Shown piece after piece: positions 1 to 12,094 of a stretch of 64,000 nucleotides of DNA. Position 1 is the first letter of the stretch. Each line of letters opens with the position of its first letter. A program made the translations under genes and the position numbers. Origin of the DNA: Gordius sp. MW1 (Eukaryota > Nematomorpha > Gordioida > Gordea > Gordiidae). The notes beneath the pieces were generated by a model. That model had not been told where the DNA came from, did no database searches, and saw only the letters and a list, made by a program, of their open reading frames with translations. The stretch is from NCBI GenBank assembly GCA_964036665.1, contig OZ038526.1, positions 34,348,001 through 34,412,000 of the forward strand. The letters are read 5' to 3'.

Positions 1-1915
1 TTGCTATCGGCGGAGTTTTTAGAAGAATCATCTCTAAAATAATATGCAAAGCAATGAAACCAAATTTAACCCTATCGCTAATGCCTCACCAGCTAGGCTT
101 CGGGGTCAAAGGAGGGTGTGAAATAGCAACACACGCCGCAAGATTGACCCTCGAAAATCTATTACCCAATGAGTCTTTTTTAAAATTAGATTTTTAAAAC
201 GCTTTTAATAACTTAAACAGAGATTCCTTTATTATAACTTTTATCGAGACTTATACTAAATATGCTAATTATATCTTTTTAAGTTATGGGACACCCATTA
301 TCCTAAAATTCGGGCATTATTTAATTGATTCAGCGGAGGGCATTCAACAGGGGGACCCCCTTGGCCCCCCCCCCTTATTTTGTATGGCCATCAAACCATT
401 AATAGATAAAATCAACGAATTGTATTGAAAAAAATCTTATTTTTAAATTAGGGGGGGGGGCAACCGCCCCCCCCCCCCCCCCCCCTGCCCCCCTCCCCCC
501 CCCCCCCTGCGTACGCCCATGCAACTGACATCCACCCGTCCTTTGCATCTTTTCCACGCCTTGAGAAGGACGAGGTATTTTTACTAGGTTCTAATAGGCG
601 GTCCTGAGTGCTTAAGAAGTTATCTCGACGATAACTTTAAAAATTTAAAATGTAAAAATGAAATTTTTAAGCCTATGCCCGCCCATCACGCATTTTACAT
701 ATTGAAAAACTACTTTAAAATTTTTGCTTCCGATCCACAAGCGCATTTTTGCATACACATATTTTACATAATTTCAAAACCCACATAAAATCTGTCATCG
801 AATCCACCCTGAACTTATCATTCGATACTAACACCTGGCTACAAGCCATATTACCAACAAAATCTGCGGGTCTGGGAATTTGTTCACCAAGCTCCTTATC
901 CTTGGCCTCATTTATGTCCTCCCACTTATCCTCAAAATCCATCGTCGCCAAACTAATCTCATACTCCCTCGATGAAACATTTATACAGGTCCTATCCCTT
1001 TGGAATTTAAATGTTCTACCGGAAAGCTCATTACCACAAGCACCAAATCAAAAGGATTGGGATGCATGTTTGGTTTCGCGCTCCGTTGCTTATCTCCTTT
1101 CGAGCTGCCATACCAAACAACATTACAACCTTAGATCTTTGGTGTTTGATAAATCTGGACATGAATGGCTTGAGGCGTATCCTAGCAAGTTCTCCAATAT
1201 GATGTTAGAGGATTATCCTACAATATAGCACTACGCCTTGGAATAAAATACATCAAGATATGCCTGTAAAAATTGCAACCTGCCAGTGGATGAAGAAGCA
1301 CACCACCCGTTACACTGCAGACTAAATAAATTTAGACACTTGCGACACTCTAAAATTAATTCTATTATCCAGTCAGCCCTTAGAAAGGCCCATATTCCCT
1401 CCATAATTGAACCTTCGGATCCTGCCCTTGAAGGTCGAATGCGTCCTGACGGTTCCTCGTTAGTCCCATGGGAAAATGGTCTCTTTTTAAAGTGGGATTT
1501 TACATGCATAGACCTATTTGCCCCCTCTAATCTTAATTATGACCCCATGGCCCTCGCTGAAGAACGCAAGCTCCAAAAATATAAGGCCCTTTTGGACTCT
1601 AGTATTTTTATCCCAATAGTTTCCTCCTGTTCAGGATCCTATGGAAAAATGGCGTCGGCTTTATTCAAAGAAATAGGCAGGCGATCCCCTCCCTCCAAAC
1701 ATTCCCCCGCATTTTTATTGAAACAATCAATAGCTATCTTAATTGCAAAATTTAATTTCAAATCTTTTTTGGATTCGTGGCCTCTTCTAAAAGAGCAAGA
1801 TGAAGACATATTACTCATATGATGTTTTTTTTAAATATAATTATTATATAATTGTATTTTTTAATACTATGTTTAGATATAAATCAATAAACTAACTTCA
1901 TCTTTAAAAAAAAAG
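1..1915 (+). pseudogene. Non-LTR retrotransposon relic A (RT and C-terminal domain)
   Basis: Broken 3' half of a LINE cut by the window edge. Bases 1-430 translate to reverse-transcriptase blocks (HQLGFGVKGG, then LKLDF, a stop, NAFNN, then GIQQGDPLGP). The catalytic YxDD region is lost where a G/C-run element is inserted. Bases 749-1228 encode the post-RT region (SRSVAYLLSSC, SGHEWLEA). Bases 1286-1822 encode a conserved tail with a C-x2-C...HHPLHC finger-like motif and a block RPDG-W-G-L-x-WDFT-x-D-x-FAPS, whose acidic spacing resembles the restriction-like endonuclease of REL-type LINEs (inference). An A-rich run at 1908-1916 marks the 3' end. Frameshifts and stops make it non-functional. 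The same layout recurs at 3223-5955, but the proteins are clearly diverged, so these are different subfamilies. Confidence 0.8.
446..524. mobile_element. hAT-type MITE remnant with long G/C runs
   Basis: A G run, a long C run and the terminal sequence GTACGCCCATG interrupt the RT frame of LINE relic A. The end resembles the inverted terminus CATGGGCGTAGCC found elsewhere in the window (18452, 44644, 56680). Only the right end is clear. Confidence 0.45.
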
Positions 1916-3222
1916 GTATTAATCAAAAAACTTTTCAGGAATTTCCTATCCCCTTCCCCCCCCCCCCCCCCCTCATTTACGCCACTGATTTATCCACAGT
2001 GTTGCTATTTTAGTAAATAGTACAACCCTCATGTCTTATTTGTTTCATCAATGTGATGGTTAATGTGACTAATGTAATGGCACATTTAGCGGTTCTATTT
2101 TCTACAATTTAGGACCATGGGGGAGGGGATTAGTAAAAAAGGGACCTTACACTAGGCATGCGCGTCTTACGAGGAACCTTTATAAGGATGTGGCTTCTTA
2201 GTCTCTTACTTTCTATTAAGGCGTGGGTGCAAAATGGCGCACCGCATAACAACATTACCCGTAGGGCATGTAAGTAATCTATTTAATATAATACACATTT
2301 ATTTTAGTGAAATGTTTGATATGAACATACAGACTTATAGCTTTTATCCAAAAAATCAAAAATTTATTAAGATTTTTTGGAAAAGATGACAAAATTATTA
2401 GTAAAATTCAAAGAATCATCCAATCGGGTCGGGCATTTTGGGCAGCTCCAATAATTCGGGCATGACCGATTGACACTTACAAGGGTTGGCGGGACGCGGG
2501 CAATTTAGTTATAAAATCAGACCGGTATAAAACGTTGCCATTAGAATACTTTGCCACGTGAAATACGCATTTTCATTAATTAAAAACACGAATTTATGGA
2601 TTTTTCACATATCAGATGTTTTTACGAATAATGTGATTGGGCGAAAATTAGGTCAAATCACTTGTTAAATTTGTAGACTATATCAAAAATTCACCATCTT
2701 GTATTTTAGTTAGTTTATATTATATCTTATTTGCTTACTCATACAAAACTATTATTTAAATTTATTGATCATACATAGCTACGTTTTTTGAGAATTTCGT
2801 GTACGCTGATTTATTCTACTCTTTTAAAAAAAAAGAATGTAATCGTTTTACTTTATGTAATAAAAATTTGACTTCAATCATCATTAATTGTATTATATAC
2901 TTATAAAAATAATTTTTCATTATCAAAAGTATTTGTATTAGTTATTTTATAATCTTTAGATTATTTGGTTATTCAAAGTCGCCATCTTGTATTTTAGTTA
3001 GTTTATAATTTATTTAAAAGTAATCAGTGGCGTAAATACGGGGCGGGAGAAACGAGAAATTCCCCCCCCCCCCCCCGGTATTTTTTATGGAAAAAAAATT
3101 ATTTAGATCTAATGTTTATATTTTATAGTTGTGCAACGTAACTGACCAATTAAGACACTTATTAATTGCTATGCAGTGCAATTTATTAAATATATACCGA
3201 TATATACTTTTTTTATTTTTGA
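1916..3222. other. AT-rich spacer with hAT-like end sequences, no gene
   Basis: No supported coding region. A C run ending in TCATTTACGCCACTG (to 1987) and the matching opposite-facing CAGTGGCGTAAATACGG (from 3025) look like hAT-type termini. No target duplication links them. A segment CATCTTGTATTTTAGTTAG occurs at about 2695 and again at about 2983. Bases 2914-2980 resemble 18340-18440, so this is part of a dispersed repeat. Confidence 0.5.
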
Positions 3223-5955
3223 ATCAAATTTCGACAAAATAGCTATTTCTTTGACACCGTATCTGTTGAGCATCACCCAAATACAGACACCTTTAACCAT
3301 CCAAGCAATGCCTGGACACAAGATTTTATTTCCCTGCCAAAACCAAATATTCTTAATAGGATCCCAAGGGGAGCAAGGGAAGCATTCAGTGCCCTTTTCA
3401 ATAAAATTCTCTCATCTATCAACAAAAACCCCGACAATTTAGAAGAGTGGAGGAATCTATTCACTATTTGTTTTCATACCCTTGCAATACCACAATCCAA
3501 AGAGGCACAGTTATCTAAGGCCATTAAAGGATCAATCCAAATTTTTGACCCTAACAAGCCCCTTATGCTTCCAAAAAAGTCTCATAAACCTAAGCTTTCA
3601 TTGGATCTAAAAACTAAAGCTATAGCAAACAAAATCAATGCCCTGGAAATCAGCTCAGCTCTTCGTATTTTAGGTTCGTCCGATTTGATCGCACCTTCTA
3701 CCAACTCAACATACGTTCTCCTCCTAGATAAACACCCTGAGGGCCAAGCTTTAACCCCCTCATTGCAGGATACCCCCTCAACCTCCATCACCGATTTTAC
3801 AGCTTTCGGAGTCGCAAATGCAATAAATTCCTTCAAGAAAGACTCAGCAGCAGGCCTGGACGGCATCCGCCCCATTTTCCTGCAAGACCTCATTAAGCCC
3901 CACATAAGCTGTTCACAAAATTTACTTACGAACCTAACCCTTCTCTGCAACATTATCAGAAGAGGCCGATTCCCTTCAGACATATCCCAAATTCTTTTTG
4001 GCGGAAAATTACTGGCCTTCAATAAACCCGACGGCTCAATTCGTCCCATCGTTATAGGGTCAGTTTTACGTAGATTAGTTTCCAAATTGATCACGACCAA
4101 AATCCGCGCCTCCTTGGCCAGTTCCTTCCTCCCCAACCAATTAGGTTTCGGAGTCAAGAGAGGTTGGAAGCAGCAGCCCATACCGCAAGAATCCTTTTTG
4201 AGTCCTCACCTCAGTCCGAACTAGTCAAACTTGACTTTAAAAACGCTTTCAACAGCGTCCATAGGGCGGCGTTTCTAAAACCCTTCCAGGAAGCGTACCC
4301 CGAATACTACTCCTATGTCCTCAATAGTTACGGTGCCCCATCATACCTTCTATTTGGGGACAAAACAATTCACTCTTCCAGAGGGATACAGCAAGGTGAT
4401 CCCCTAGGCCCAGCTCTTTTCTGTCTGGCCATCCAAGGGATAATTGAGAAAATTTCTAACTCAGGAAATTTTTTATGCAACCTTTGGTACATGGACGAAG
4501 GTTTTTTGGTGGGACTAGCCAGCGAAATACAAAAAATTCCGAAAATCATCGAGTCCTTCTCAGATTTAGTAGGTCTCCAACTGAACCATTTAAAATGTGA
4601 AATTTACTGCAGGGACACCTCAATCGACCCCTCATCACTCCCATTTCCCGTACTCTCCTTAGACCATTAGGAGGGCCCATCTCTTCGCAACGTTTTCTAG
4701 CAAAATTTTCGACCTTTATTGAGACCGTCAAACCCACCTTGCAAAAACTTACCCCTCACCACGCTTTCTTTTTGGCAAAAAATTTCCTGCTAATCCCAAA
4801 AATAAATCACGCCTTGCGTGCATCACCTATCTACAGCTGTCCCGAACAACTCAATATGATCCGGGGCATTCAATCACTTTTTGAGTCCTGTCTCAATATA
4901 AAGTTTAGTCCCGCCCAATGGCTCCAAGCATCCCTCCCTTCTAAGAGAGGGGGGGATTGGCATAAGATCCCCGAGACAGATTGCATTAGCGGGTTTTATA
5001 TCGTCGCGTATGAGTACCGACCCGCTAATCACCGCTTTGACATCTCTCTCAGACCCGCACCTTCAGGAGGCTCTACGCTTCTGGGATACGGAAAAGCTCG
5101 AATCAGCCGACCGACCACTTGGAGTGACCCAGAGGAAATGGGACCTTCCCTTGATAGCACGTTCCGTAGCTTACCTCTCTCCGAACGACCTATCTCAAGG
5201 AAAACACCTTTTCAACTGGGCTTCTTCCAACAGCGGTTACGAATGGCTCGAGGCAAGCCCTAGCAGGAACCTGGGACTTCACATGTCTGGTGAGGAGCTA
5301 CGCATCGCCATAGGCCTGCGTCTCGGCTGTGACATCGTATCCCCATTTGTATGCGACCAATGTAAACAGCCGGTCCAACCCAATGGCCATCACCCCCTCC
5401 ACTGCAAATACAGCAAAGGGCGCAACCCCAGGCACACGGCGATTAACAAACTAATCGGCTAAGGAAGGCAGGCTTTCCAAATACCTTGGAACCCGTTGGC
5501 CTCAGCACACTAGATGGAAAAAGACCCGACGGCGTTACGCTCATCCCCTGATCCCGCGGACTGAATCTCACTTGGGACTTCACCACGGTCGACATATTCG
5601 CCCCTCCAACTCCTCTCCTGACCTTTTAGTCAGCACTGAAAGTAGGAAGTCAAATAAATACTCTTCCCTTTCAGAAACAATATTTATTCCCTTAGTGGCT
5701 TCCACAATCGGAAACCTAGGCATCCAATGCCTCTCTTTTTTAAAACAAACTGGGAGAGCAATTTCCATGGTCTCATCGGATTCGAAAGAGTCGTATTACA
5801 TCAGACAGAAGATTACAATGGAAATCGTTAGATCTAACACGATTTCCATTCACGGCTCGATGCCATCCGTTTAGTCTTCGCGCGTTTATACCTTTCTTAA
5901 TACTTTTTAGTCGTTAATGTAAATTAGTATACAATTAAAGTTAAAAAAAAAAAAA
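3223..5955 (+). pseudogene. Non-LTR retrotransposon relic B (near full-length pol)
   Basis: Frame 1 is open from about 3223 to 4224 and encodes the N-terminal part and first RT blocks (DSAAGLDGIRP, LLAFNKPDGSIRPIVIGS, NQLGFGVKRG). A frameshift near 4160 moves to frame 3, which continues through LVKLDFKNAFNS and RGIQQGDPLGP to the catalytic box at 4488-4499. That box reads YMDE rather than YxDD, so one catalytic aspartate is lost. Further shifts follow at about 4670 and 4960. Bases 5010-5462 encode ARSVAYLS, GYEWLEASPSR and a C-x2-C...HHPLHC motif. The tail near 5530-5600 carries RPDG...LTWDFTTVDIFAP with an internal stop. An A run at 5943-5955 ends the copy. No AP endonuclease was seen upstream; the C-terminal acidic block suggests a restriction-like endonuclease (inference). 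Confidence 0.85.
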
Positions 5956-6610
5956 GACTATTAACTATTATTGTTGTTTTCCTTTTGCGACATGAAACGG
6001 AACTTATATACCATTTTTTTCCCATCATCAAATCATCCGAATCCGACCCTTGCCCTTCCACATCTAGTAATTTGTTATAATATTAAATTGCATTATTTAT
6101 CTAATAAGCGATATCAATATAATGCTTTTTTTCATTAATTCAGTTCAATATGCATTTTTAGACTTATAATAAGTTCTATCTTTTATCTGCAATATTTGTC
6201 TAGTTTTTATTGATAAATTTTTAAGCTAGAGATTGTTTTAGATGATCTTCCATACAATAATTTCTCACCAAAGACTTTATAATTCATTCATGTGTTTTAT
6301 AGAAGATAGCCAAAATCGCTTCTGTCCAAAATAACGACAGTTCATAATACTGACAACCTATCAAATTCATAGACGCAACTAAAATTTATAGGATATGTCA
6401 TATATCTTAAGTAAACAACCAATCATTATAACGTTCATTTTACCGTTTATTTTAAAATTTTACCATATCACAAAGTGCAATATTTTCAATTATTATTCAT
6501 GCCTACAAGTGCAATTTCATTTATTTTCAAATTTATATTATCTAGGCCAGAATAATCTCCCATCTATCTCTGCATCTAATCAACTGCTGCTTCGAGCCTT
6601 AATTGTGCAG
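5956..6610. other. AT-rich spacer with one inverted-repeat element end
   Basis: No gene seen. Bases 6229-6363 match the right half of the foldback element at 16580-17318 (shared CCATACAATAATTT and the end CATAATACTGACAACC), so this is a truncated copy of that family. Confidence 0.5.
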
Positions 6611-6716
6611 GGACAGCCACAAAGTATTGTATTGCTTAATTTTTTTGTAATCTTTTAGACCAGCAAAGTGTAGCCACTCCTAATACACAAAGAAGCCAGT
6701 CAATAGGTGTTTCTAC
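6611..6716 (+). repeat. Isolated partial unit of the 145-bp repeat
   Basis: Matches the tandem units at 7501-9003 from CAGCCACAAAGTATTG to GGTGTTTCTACC, with a few substitutions. Confidence 0.75.
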
Positions 6717-7437
6717 CGGGAACCGGTCAAAGGAGCACAGAAATATGAGCGAAACTCGTCATGATTGCTCAGATTTGCTCAGGGTTTTTTGATATGGTGA
6801 ATTTGAATTTGTAACAAGTAATATATACATAAATTTTTAGTGAATTTATTGGAACTTATCTCATATTATTCATCAGAATTTAACATATTGTCTTAGCACA
6901 AAATATTTTATATTAACATGTCCTAGTGAAATCATAACAAGTAAATATATAAATATATAAAGATTGTATTGGAACATTTCTCATCATGTATATCAGAATT
7001 TCACTATTGTTTTAGCAAATACCTTATCCTGATGTTATACTTATAATAAAAGTCATTTATGTATGGAAAGATTTTATTGTATAATTTAGCACTTATATTT
7101 TTTAAAAACCAACTATGGATATTTATAAAGTTACATATTTTATTTATCCTGATGTTTTTTCATACTTATTATAAAAGTCAATCATGTATGAAAAGATTTT
7201 ATTGTACATTTTGTTTATATACATGTGATATAATTGCATGATGTATATTGACATTTTATGAGATGATATGTTTTTAAAAAAAAATGAGGGACGGATTTCT
7301 TGATTTGGGTTAGGGTTATTTTAAAATTAATACACCCTTCTTTGTGCAAATTCTTCTTAGAAATAGGTTTGATAGTTTTGCCTTGATTTATTTTCAATAA
7401 ACAAAGTGTGCTCCTTTTTTTCCTGATGAGCTCCTTT
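6717..7437. other. AT-rich spacer, nothing recognised
   Basis: No convincing coding potential, terminal repeats or RNA gene. A short direct duplication (TATGGAAAGATTTTATTGTA at 7061 and TATGAAAAGATTTTATTGTA near 7187) is the only structure noticed. Confidence 0.4.
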
Positions 7438-9003
7438 GACGCCCACTCGTTTCTACCAACTATATGAGAATACTGCCTAGAGTTTTAGTCAGGCAAGAAC
7501 AGCCACAAAGTATTGTATTGCTTAATTTTTTTTAAATCTTTTAGACCAGCAAAGTGTGGCCACTCCTAATACACAAAGAAGCCAGTCAATAGGTGTTTCT
7601 ACCAACTATCCGAGAATACTGCCTAGAGTTTTAGTTAGGCAAGAAGAGTTGTTAAACGCACTTCAAAAACCGGTGCCGCACTCGCACTCGCACATTGAGG
7701 AAATTCCGGTGCGCGCACTCGCACTCGCACCCGTTTTAACAAAGGTGCGCGCACTCGCACTCGCACCAGTATTAAAGGTGCGCGCACTCGCACCCGCACA
7801 TAAAATTTGATTTGCACCTCAAAATTAAGTGTATTATGCTGATTACCTTTAAGTTTAAACATATTAGGATATTTTGGAAATGGAAAAATTTTCATGCATG
7901 ATGTGCTTGCTACATTTACGCTTGATTCTTCTATTTCCATAACTCACTATCATATTAAAGTGTTATATATAAGCAGTGAGAAAAGAAAAGAGTAAAAAAT
8001 TGGATAAGGAGTACTATGACAACCAATACAATAATACAAATTAATAATTAAAATAAAATTAATTAACTAGTTTAATATATTTTAATGAAAATTAATTGTA
8101 ATTAGTGATTAAACTTACGATAGAAAAGATAGGTTTAAAAATGTTTGAAATATTAAGATAGTAAGGGGAGATGACAATATTCCAAAAAACGCTGAATTAA
8201 ATATATTATCATTATTTAAATATTTTATTGTAATTCTTTAATCAAATTACCTGTCTGTGTTTTTAATCTTTATTGCAATTCTTTAATCAAATTACCGGTC
8301 TGTGTTTTTAATCTTCTAATCTTATTAAACTTCAATCGTTTTAGCGTTTTTCTATAGTTTATTTATTAAGCGACAAGTTCAAAAGTGTAAAGATTAATCG
8401 TTGATTGATAAAGTAAATAGTACGTAAATAATGTGAAATATCGCGGTTTGATTATTTTTATTGTTTATCGATAGTAACCAATTTCCCGCCTTGTTATCTT
8501 CTCCACCAGGAACATAGATGTATGTTATATATATAAATCAGAAGAAATTTAATTTGTGAAATATGCGATATAATACAATTTCGAATAAATTAATAAATTG
8601 TAAATTTATAATGTGCGCAAAACAGGAGCGCAATTGCGCACCCGCACCGACTCAATCAGGTGCGCGCACCCGCACTCGCTCTTCGTTATAAAAAAGTGCG
8701 CGCACCAGCACGTCGCACCGCAAATCCGGTGCGCGCACTTGACGTGCGCGCTCCTTAACAACTCTGGGCAAGAACAGCCACAAAGTATTGTATTGCTTAA
8801 TTTTTTTTAAATCTTTTAGACCAGCAAAGTGTGGCCACTCCTAATACACAAAGAAGCCAGTCAATAGGTGTTTTTACCAACTATAGGAGAATACTGCCTA
8901 CAGTTTTAGTTAGGCAAGAACAGCCACAAAGTATTGTATTGCTTAATTTTTTTGTAATCTCTTAAACCAGCAAAGTGTGGCAACTCCTAATACACAATTA
9001 AGC
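7438..9003 (+). repeat. 145-bp tandem array with exon-like units
   Basis: Units start with CAGCCACAAAGTATTG at 7501, 8775 and 8921. With the 7646-8766 insertion and one copy of its target duplication removed, the period is 145-146 bp. Each unit holds a pyrimidine-rich stretch ending in TTTTAG, followed by about 34 open codons. That looks like a 3' splice site plus exon, but no protein family was recognised and the period is not a multiple of three. Confidence 0.75.
7646..8766. mobile_element. Non-autonomous hAT-type element, GCGCGCAC-rich ends
   Basis: The ends GAGTTGTTAA and TTAACAACTCTG form inverted repeats, and the flanks carry an 8-bp direct duplication GGCAAGAA (7638-7645 and 8767-8774). 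The left end lacks two bases expected from the right end. Subterminal regions are full of GTGCGCGCACTCGCAC-like repeats. No transposase is present. A related, longer copy lies at 31103-32538 in a GNL3 intron. An 8-bp target duplication and CAGAG-type termini are hallmarks of the hAT superfamily. Confidence 0.85.
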
Positions 9004-10246
9004 CATTTCATACCTACTGATAATCCACAAATTATGGATGTTACCAATCAAATGGACAAAGATATTTTTTGATATTTATACTACTTAGTTATTTTAATTT
9101 ATTTCATTCATCTTCACAATATATGTATTTTATCTAAGATTCAACTAATTTATATTTATTAACCTAGTGTCTTGCCCAGAATATCAAAGGCCCCAAAAAG
9201 GAGGATCTCTTGTATTACTCCTCATACCTATATATGACAAGTCAAAAGACTGCCTCTTGCCCTTCAACAGCTTCAGAGTGTGTATGGCATATCATTACCT
9301 TATTATAAAAAAATTTGCCTAGTGTTTCTAATATTTTACATGAACGAGACACAAGTCAAGTCATTATACTTACAATCTTACAATAGTCATACCAAATGAA
9401 AGTTTTCAATGTATTTTGTTAAGTATCAATATAGTAAAGTTTTAAAATAAATTGGGATTTGCAAAACTACTAATTTTTAAATGTGAAACTTTTAATTTAA
9501 AATCTATGGCAAAAGATTGCACAAAATACTGAGCTGAGATAAGAGTTTAAAGTTTGAAATGCTATAAATTCTAAACATATTGATATTTCTTGAAATTAAG
9601 TTTGGTAAAAAATAAAATTTTTCACATTCTTAAAAAAGTTATTGATAGTTAACAGATTTTTACAACTTGCTATAACATTCTAATTAGATCTTTTTAAAAC
9701 AAGAACAAGATTTTAAAGCATTTTTTTCCAGGCTCTTTTGTAAGCATTAAATTTAAAAATTGGGGTAAGAGTTTCATCAATTATCTTATATATCAATATA
9801 ACAGTACAATAATAAGTAAACATTTGTTGAGGTGGATAAAAATAGATATAGTTAGTGATTCAGGTATAAATAAATTTGCTTTAAAATAATAGCAAAAACT
9901 TAATATAAAAGCTTATCTAATCACATGCACATTGATACTAATAATAATGATCCCTTTACAATCTTTAAGGATCTAATTAAGTTATATAGCATCATAAATT
10001 GTATGAATAATTTCTATTTAATCTAATGGCTAGAGAGATTGCCCTTTTAAAATTTAATATGTTTTCTATTAAAGTACAAAAAAACTTTAGCAAATCTCTT
10101 ATATGTTTAAGCTGAGATTATACTCTCAAACTATATCAACTATCATCCTAAATATTCCATTAATCACCTTGTAAACAAGAATCTAAAGGCATGAGATAGC
10201 ACTCGGATGATATCCTTTATATAATACCTAAATTTATTCTATATTG
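9004..10246. other. AT-rich spacer, no supported gene
   Basis: No repeat or family was recognised. A less AT-rich stretch at about 9170-9300 (CTTGCCCAGAATATCAAAGG onwards) has a short open frame and could be an orphan exon, but nothing identifies it. Confidence 0.4.
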
Positions 10247-10480
10247 CTTAATTATACACCACCTATACCAAACTACGTGTATTAGTTAATTATATAATTT
10301 AGTAATTAATATATTAAGTACGTATAAATTGCTTTAAATTATTACATATATTTTATTATATACACTTAATTATATACCACCCTTTACCAGACTAACTTGT
10401 ATTTATTAATTATATAATCTAGTATTGAATATATTAAGTATGTGTGAATTGCTTTTAAATAATTTCATATATTTTATTAT
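10247..10480 (+). repeat. 116-bp tandem repeat, left part
   Basis: Two units, at 10247 and 10363, each begin near TTAATTATA(C/T)ACCACC. The second continues at 16374 on the other side of the inserted Gypsy element. Inverted copies lie at 17319-17622, so these units are subterminal repeats of a larger inverted structure. Confidence 0.7.
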
Positions 10481-11095
10481 TGTGGTATACGTGTATACCA
10501 CGTAACCATATGTTGGTATATCGCGTTTTAATGTCCGCGGTATACTTTGATCTTACTTAGATTTATTTTATTAATATTAATGTAAAAGGGTTAAAGAACG
10601 GTTCTGCAATCCTTATAATTAAAAAAGGGAATTGGTCAAAGGAAGGCATTTTTACCGCGGGTTAACCTAGACGCGGAAGTGGCTAATTTTCTTTGACGCT
10701 TTCTTTTTTTAATTACTTTTTATTTTAATTTTTAACCCAGCCACATATGGAACTCAATTTTGCAGCCCCGTCTGAAGATTTCCCGTACATTGCTCGTTCA
10801 ATCAAGTCCACCACCCTGGGAAGATTCAACAGCTATAAAAGCGAAATCCCATGTCAATAATTGAGTCCTTATAAATTTTTCCAAAACTTTGTACTCTTCC
10901 TAAACCCTTGTAATTGTCCCCAATCCCTACATCTTTCCCCTTTTATTGTAATTTTACGAAACATTTCAATTTTACCGTCGCCAATCACTTTAATTGTAAA
11001 TCGCCTTTAATTGTAAATATTTAGACGTATAAGCGTAAATAAAGTTATTTTAAATCCTTCGCGCAGCCCTTTTTACTCGGTCGCCAGACATTACA
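10481..11095 (+). repeat. 5' LTR of the Gypsy element
   Basis: Begins TGTGGTATAC and ends ...CATTACA (TG...CA). A TATA-like CTATAAAAGC near 10831 and AATAAA near 11038 are candidate promoter and polyadenylation signals. Identical to the 3' LTR except at 10757 and 11031. Confidence 0.95.
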
Positions 11096-11096
11096 T

Positions 11097-11110
11097 TGGT
11101 GTCAGATTCG
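11097..11110 (+). promoter_or_regulatory. Primer-binding-site-like sequence
   Basis: TGGTGTCAGATTCG starts one base after the 5' LTR. TGG is the complement of a tRNA 3' CCA, as expected for a tRNA-primed LTR element. The tRNA was not identified. Confidence 0.75.
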
Positions 11111-11593
11111 CCCTCTTCTTAAATAAAAGGAATTGTAAGTAAAAATATTTTAGATTTAAATATTAACGTAAAATTAGTATTTGTTTTATTAAAATGTTGG
11201 AATAAAATTAGTTAAAATTTCTATTGTAAAAAAATTTATTAATGCATAATAATGGATAAAGGGTTTTTATGTTTGATAATCATATTGTTGATAACAATAA
11301 TTACATTGAATAATTATTATATACGTCTATGCTTAATAAAATGGTTACTGTATACGTTGTAATAATTAATTTGCTCTTGTTTAATTTTAATTTTTTTTTA
11401 ATTAAACGCAAACTTTTGGTAAATTTCTTAATTAATTTTGATTAAATTGCTTTGTTTAATTAAATTTGATTTTCTATTTAAGTTATTTAATTTAATTAAT
11501 TTAGATTGCTTGGTTTGATTAAATTTGATTTCTATTTAAATTATTTAGTTTAATTGATTTTAATATAGTTTGGATTGAATTTGGTAATTTATA

Positions 11594-12094
11594 ATGTTTG
11601 GTTTTTACACGGCACCGTCAATTGGCATTAATTTTTTTAATTATTTGTGCGCGGATAAATTACTTGTATATATATCACTTTTAACCGTAATAGTTTTATT
11701 TGTGTGGTATAAATTGAAAAGAGTAGAAAAGGTTTTTTTACTTAAGTCTAATTTCAAGTCTAATATAAGGTGTTACGGATGTGGGCAACGGGGACACCTT
11801 AAGAAAGATTGTGATAATAAATACTTTAAAAGGCGTAATAATGAAAATTTCGGATATATTTCGGAAAATTTTGCACAACGCGGCCCGAGAAATAATTTTA
11901 GTAATTATGCGCACCCCAATAAACCCTATACAGACCATAGATTTACACAGAAAAACTTCCCAAGTTTTAACGCACCAACAACCTCAAATAACTACAATAC
12001 CAAAGAGGTTGGGGACGGGAAATTTTGTTATAAATGCAGGGGACATGTCAATCAAGCGCAAACAGCTGCCAATGGGCAGGCTGTGTTTGATTGA
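11594..12094 (+). CDS. gag: Truncated Gag-like protein with zinc knuckle, Gypsy element
   Basis: This 166-residue frame encodes a reduced Gag. A CCHC knuckle CYGCGQRGHLKKDC (C-x2-C-x4-H-x4-C) at about residues 56-69 is the nucleic-acid-binding signature of nucleocapsid. A second one (CYKCRGHVNQ, near the C-terminus) lacks proper spacing. The usual capsid region of several hundred residues is missing. Instead residues 18-42 form a hydrophobic stretch (LLVYISLLTVIVLFVWY) that would span a membrane, which is odd for Gag. The 500 bp between the primer site and this start are AT-rich and non-coding. It ends at TGA, and the same frame then continues into pol. The element may therefore depend on Gag supplied by relatives. 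Start chosen as the first ATG after the in-frame stop at 11585. Confidence 0.7.
   Translation: MFGFYTAPSIGINFFNYLCADKLLVYISLLTVIVLFVWYKLKRVEKVFLLKSNFKSNIRCYGCGQRGHLKKDCDNKYFKRRNNENFGYISENFAQRGPRNNFSNYAHPNKPYTDHRFTQKNFPSFNAPTTSNNYNTKEVGDGKFCYKCRGHVNQAQTAANGQAVFD

Noticed and set aside
9170..9300. Possible isolated exon
   Set aside because: Short, unrecognised peptide and no matching splice partner found.
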